Part shown: piece by piece, positions 13,951 to 15,950 of the stretch | Position numbering within the stretch: position 1 is the stretch's first letter | How the letters are laid out: each line of letters begins with the position of its first letter | Made by a program: the position numbers and the translations under genes | Notes under the pieces: generated by a model | The model's input: only the letters and a program-made list of their open reading frames with translations | What the model was told of the DNA's origin: nothing | Databases searched by the model: none | DNA from: an uncultured Bacteroidales bacterium | GTDB lineage: Bacteria; Bacteroidota; Bacteroidia; Bacteroidales; P3 | Length of the DNA stretch: 15,950 bases | Assembly: GCA_937915785.1 (NCBI GenBank) | Contig: CALGGY010000039.1 | Span: 1 to 15,950, forward strand | Reading direction: 5' to 3'

Positions 13951-15117
13951 ATGGCATACATTAGCGATGACAACGCAGCTGGACAAAAACTCAAAAAATC
14001 GGCAACTCAATCCGAAAAAACGCTTCTGGCACCCACTGCCGAGCGGCTGAGGGCCGAGGCATCTGCTGAAGAATTGCAAACGATACACATGATTGATGTC
14101 CTCGCATCGGAGCAGAACATCAGTCTTTCTTTTTTGCAACAGCTGCTTGCGTTGCCAAAAAACAACGCCGTGAAATACCTCCACGCCAAGGCACGCAAAG
14201 CGGTGGAACAGGTTTATGGCGACAAAATTTTTCTTCGCGGACTGGTTGAGATAACCAGCTTTTGCCGAAACAACTGCAACTATTGCGGCATACGTCGCGG
14301 CAACCGCACTTTGGAGCGTTACCGCATGACGCCCGAAACTATAATGGCTTGTTGTAAGGATGGTTATGGCTACGGTATGCGTACCTTTGTGCTTCAGGGC
14401 GGCGAGGACCCGTGGTGGATCGATGACCGTTTGGTGGACTTGGTGGCTGCAATTCGAAGCCGGTTCCCCGACTGCGCCATCACTCTCTCTATGGGCGAAC
14501 GGCCGCGCGAGAGCTACCAACGGCTCTACGATGCCGGAGCCAATCGCTACCTGCTGCGCCATGAGACCGCCGACGAAAGCCATTACCATTACTTGCACCC
14601 CAATGAGATGTCGTTCCAAAACCGTATGCAGTGCCTGCAATGGCTCAAAGAGATTGGCTATCAGGTGGGTTGCGGCTTTATGGTGGGCTCGCCCGGACAA
14701 ACGGCGGAGACCTTGCTCAAAGACCTGCAGTTTATCCGCACTTTCCGTCCGCAGATGGTGGGCATAGGGCCTTTTGTGGCCACGCAGCACACGCCTTTCG
14801 CCGACAGTCCCAACGGCTCGGTGGAGACCACCCTGCGGCTGCTTTCGGTGATAAGGCTGTTGCACCCGCACGTGCTTTTGCCCTCCACCACAGCATTGGG
14901 CAGCCTGCATCCACTTGGCAGGGAACTCGGCATTTTGGCCGGAGCCAACGTGCTGATGCCCAACCTCTCGCCTGTGGAAAACCGCGGACTGTACAATATC
15001 TACGACAACAAAATCTGTATCGGCGACAGCATCGACCACTGCTACGACTGCCTCTCGGTCCGTATGGAATCCACCGGACGAAGAATAGTAGTGGAGCGGG
15101 GCGATTTTCTGGGGTGA
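13951..15117 (+). CDS. hydE: [FeFe]-hydrogenase H-cluster maturase, radical SAM
   Basis: 388 residues. HydE helps build the diiron subcluster of [FeFe]-hydrogenase. The radical SAM motif FCRNNCNYC (Cys105, Cys109, Cys112; CxxxCxxC) is followed by GIRRGN and GGEDP (151-155), the SAM-binding loop. The C-terminal CIGDSIDHCYDC (Cys356, Cys364, Cys367) matches the spacing of the second, non-essential Fe-S site of Thermotoga HydE. The family usually starts near MIDVLASEQNIS (Met47, base 14089), which gives about 342 residues; the 46 residues before it are an unusual polar extension. The first ATG is given here because its frame is open, but 14089 may be the true start. No hydF, hydG or hydrogenase gene is in view. 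Confidence 0.9.
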   Translation: MAYISDDNAAGQKLKKSATQSEKTLLAPTAERLRAEASAEELQTIHMIDVLASEQNISLSFLQQLLALPKNNAVKYLHAKARKAVEQVYGDKIFLRGLVEITSFCRNNCNYCGIRRGNRTLERYRMTPETIMACCKDGYGYGMRTFVLQGGEDPWWIDDRLVDLVAAIRSRFPDCAITLSMGERPRESYQRLYDAGANRYLLRHETADESHYHYLHPNEMSFQNRMQCLQWLKEIGYQVGCGFMVGSPGQTAETLLKDLQFIRTFRPQMVGIGPFVATQHTPFADSPNGSVETTLRLLSVIRLLHPHVLLPSTTALGSLHPLGRELGILAGANVLMPNLSPVENRGLYNIYDNKICIGDSIDHCYDCLSVRMESTGRRIVVERGDFLG

Positions 15118-15174
15118 ATGGTGAATATGATTTAGTAATGGTCAATTAAGAACTCCGAATCAAAATAGCGTTGT

Positions 15175-15303
15175 TCATTGTAAATTGTTATTCCTCACCC
15201 CTTCTTTCCTGTATTTCGCAGGAGGGGTGCCGGTGTGTTTTTTTGAAGAACGTGCCGAACTGGGCGGCGTTGGTGAAACCGAGTTCCTTGTCTATATTTG
15301 CTT
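15175..15303 (-). pseudogene. Frameshifted C-terminal fragment of an AraC-family regulator
   Basis: Read on the minus strand, IDKELGFTNAAQFGTFFKK matches the second helix-turn-helix of AraC-family regulators. After a run of seven A (T7 on the plus strand, 15238-15244) the match shifts frame: HTGTPPAKYRKEGVRNN, the classic HTGxxPxxYR ending, then a stop at 15175. Removing one A joins the two halves perfectly. Upstream, stops interrupt the frame and no further AraC sequence is seen. Either a decayed gene tail or a small mobile-like fragment; it is not functional as it stands. Its poly-A side contains a chance TATATTTG on the plus strand. Confidence 0.7.
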
Positions 15304-15399
15304 TTTTTTTTGCTTGCTTTACCCTTCTGTAATTCAGATATTTAATGGAAAATGTAAAAAAATATCAAAAATAACTGCATGGTTTCCAAAAAAAAAATG

Positions 15400-15407
15400 T
15401 ATCTTTG
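15400..15407 (+). promoter_or_regulatory. Promoter -7 element for leader 2
   Basis: TATCTTTG, followed by GCAAAAC exactly as at the left-hand leader. No TTTG lies 20 bases upstream; the nearest match is TTTC at 15383-15386. It reads into leader ORF 2. Confidence 0.6.
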
Positions 15408-15433
15408 CAAAACGATTTGAAACCAATAAACTT

Positions 15434-15550
15434 ATGGAAATGATTAGCAATCAACAAGTTATGTCTTTTGTTCACAGCAACGCTGTGTGTAAGTCGTTGA
15501 TTGTCAATAAGTTCCCCCCCCCTCCATTGGTTTTGCGCCAAGATTGTTGA
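15434..15550 (+). CDS. Leader peptide 2, 38 residues, poly-proline motif
   Basis: Begins 26 bases after the -7 element and ends with TGA at 15550. The peptide starts MEMISNQQVM and carries HSNAVCKSLIVNKFPPPP, then LVLRQDC. It shares H-x-N-x-x-C-x-[ST]-L-I-[IV]-x-x-[YF]-P-P-P with leader peptide 1 at the same distance from the promoter. The ATG at 15434 is chosen on this spacing; the longer open frame before it runs through the AraC fragment and has no merit. It is followed by two hairpins and a terminator, then a lipoprotein gene 258 bases on. No known domain. A regulatory role is inferred. Confidence 0.55.
   Translation: MEMISNQQVMSFVHSNAVCKSLIVNKFPPPPLVLRQDC
15514..15522 (+). repeat. C9 homopolymer in leader ORF 2
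   Basis: Nine C read as TT[C CCC CCC CC]T, giving Phe-Pro-Pro-Pro, plus CCA for a fourth proline. Same length and same codon phase as the run in leader ORF 1. Confidence 0.9.
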
Positions 15551-15687
15551 AAATCAGTTAGTTATAAATGCATTTGCTGCCTCTAAAAGGTGGAAAATGA
15601 GTTTGTCTTTGTGCATCGGAATACTCCGGGGCATGGACTTTTGCTTGCTTTTTTCCGAATCCATAAAAAATATTTTTCGCATGGAAG

Positions 15688-15716
15688 AGAAACGTCTCTC
15701 CACAGAGAACGTTTCT
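15688..15716 (+). promoter_or_regulatory. Hairpin upstream of the leader 2 terminator
   Basis: AGAAACG-TCTCT-C-CAC-AGAGA-A-CGTTTCT: an almost perfect stem of about 12 bp with one bulged base. It is followed by GTTTCATTATTAGG (15717-15730), which is also present after the left leader's hairpin. It sits directly before the terminator stem. Confidence 0.6.
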
Positions 15717-15729
15717 GTTTCATTATTAG

Positions 15730-15763
15730 GGCAATCCGCTATCGGCGGATTGCCTTTTGTTTT
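15730..15763 (+). terminator. Intrinsic terminator between leader 2 and the lipoprotein gene
   Basis: Perfect 10-bp stem GGCAATCCGC / GCGGATTGCC around the loop TATCG, followed by TTTTGTTTT. It ends 46 bases before the lipoprotein ATG. No TAnnTTTG element lies between it and that ATG, so the lipoprotein may depend on read-through, which would make this an attenuator. Confidence 0.8.
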
Positions 15764-15808
15764 GAAATAATTAACCTATTTAATAATAAAAAAAACAGAT
15801 TAAAAAAA

Positions 15809-15950
15809 ATGATGAAACAAAAAATCAAAACAATCGGCAGCATAGTGGCGATGAGTGCAATGGTATTATTTGCCGCCTCGTGCGCCAAAGAAACACTGGA
15901 CGACCCTCAGCAGATGCTTCGCACCGGGGTGAAAAGGCATATCAGCGCCT
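15809..15950 (+). CDS. Lipoprotein (partial, right edge)
   Basis: 47 codons are visible, starting at ATGATG (15809 or 15812). The N-terminus MKQKIKTIGSIVAMSAMVLF is a lipoprotein signal ending in AASC, the lipobox cysteine. The mature part begins CAKETLDDPQQML. An A-rich stretch precedes the start, as is common in this phylum. The rest is off the window, so the family is unknown. It is preceded by leader 2 and its terminator. Confidence 0.75.
   Translation, partial: MMKQKIKTIGSIVAMSAMVLFAASCAKETLDDPQQMLRTGVKRHISA

Noticed and set aside
13774..15039. Minus-strand 421-codon open frame
   Set aside because: Antisense to hydE and the end of the Fic gene; no recognisable family, whereas hydE has all motifs.
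15598..15770. Plus-strand frame MSLSLCIGILRGM... between leader 2 and the lipoprotein
   Set aside because: It runs through the hairpin and the perfect terminator stem, so those structures explain the sequence better than a protein.
1..15950. CRISPR arrays, tRNA or rRNA genes, insertion sequences
   Set aside because: No regularly spaced repeats, cloverleaf-like genes, rRNA motifs or transposase frames were seen.

Overview
The window looks like a chromosomal segment of a fermentative, anaerobic member of the Bacteroidota, most likely Bacteroidales. Evidence: Bacteroidota-type promoters (TTTG, about 20 bases, TAnnTTTG) with no strong Shine-Dalgarno sites, several secreted or lipobox proteins typical of the phylum, a FolP/CdaA pair divergent from DUF1599 and DoxX-type genes, and HydE, which implies an [FeFe]-hydrogenase. 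This is inference from sequence reading; no database search was run.

Layout. (1) Bases 1-1355: a secreted FN3-repeat protein on the minus strand, cut by the left edge, behind a leader of about 250 bases that encodes a 50-residue peptide. (2) 1356-7699, all minus strand: DUF1599 protein, DUF3089 hydrolase, DoxX/MauE-like membrane protein, TlpA-like thioredoxin, lipoprotein esterase and FMN-binding lipoprotein read like one envelope and redox operon. After a clear internal promoter come a barrel-like lipoprotein and a tandem universal-stress-like protein. (3) 7700-9516, plus strand: folP and cdaA (c-di-AMP synthase). (4) 9517-10005: a non-coding gap holding a promoter and an inverted repeat. 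(5) 10006-12799: etfA and an acyl-CoA dehydrogenase with no etfB beside them, closed by a strong terminator. (6) 12943-15117: a Fic-domain protein and HydE, 18 bases apart. (7) 15118-15950: a frameshifted AraC-family tail on the minus strand, then a second leader region with a 38-residue peptide, hairpins and a terminator, and a lipoprotein cut by the right edge.

The most interesting signal is that the two leader regions at opposite ends are related. Each has a TATCTTTGCAAAAC promoter element, a short ORF starting 24-26 bases downstream, a peptide fitting H-x-N-x-x-C-x-[ST]-L-I-[IV]-x-x-[YF]-P-P-P, a run of exactly nine C in the same reading phase encoding the prolines, a later hairpin, a GTTTC(A)TTATTAGG motif, and then an exported surface-type protein. 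In the right copy a perfect 10-bp terminator lies between leader peptide and structural gene with no canonical promoter after it. This suggests a family of leader-peptide or attenuation switches, or slippage switches, in front of cell-surface genes.
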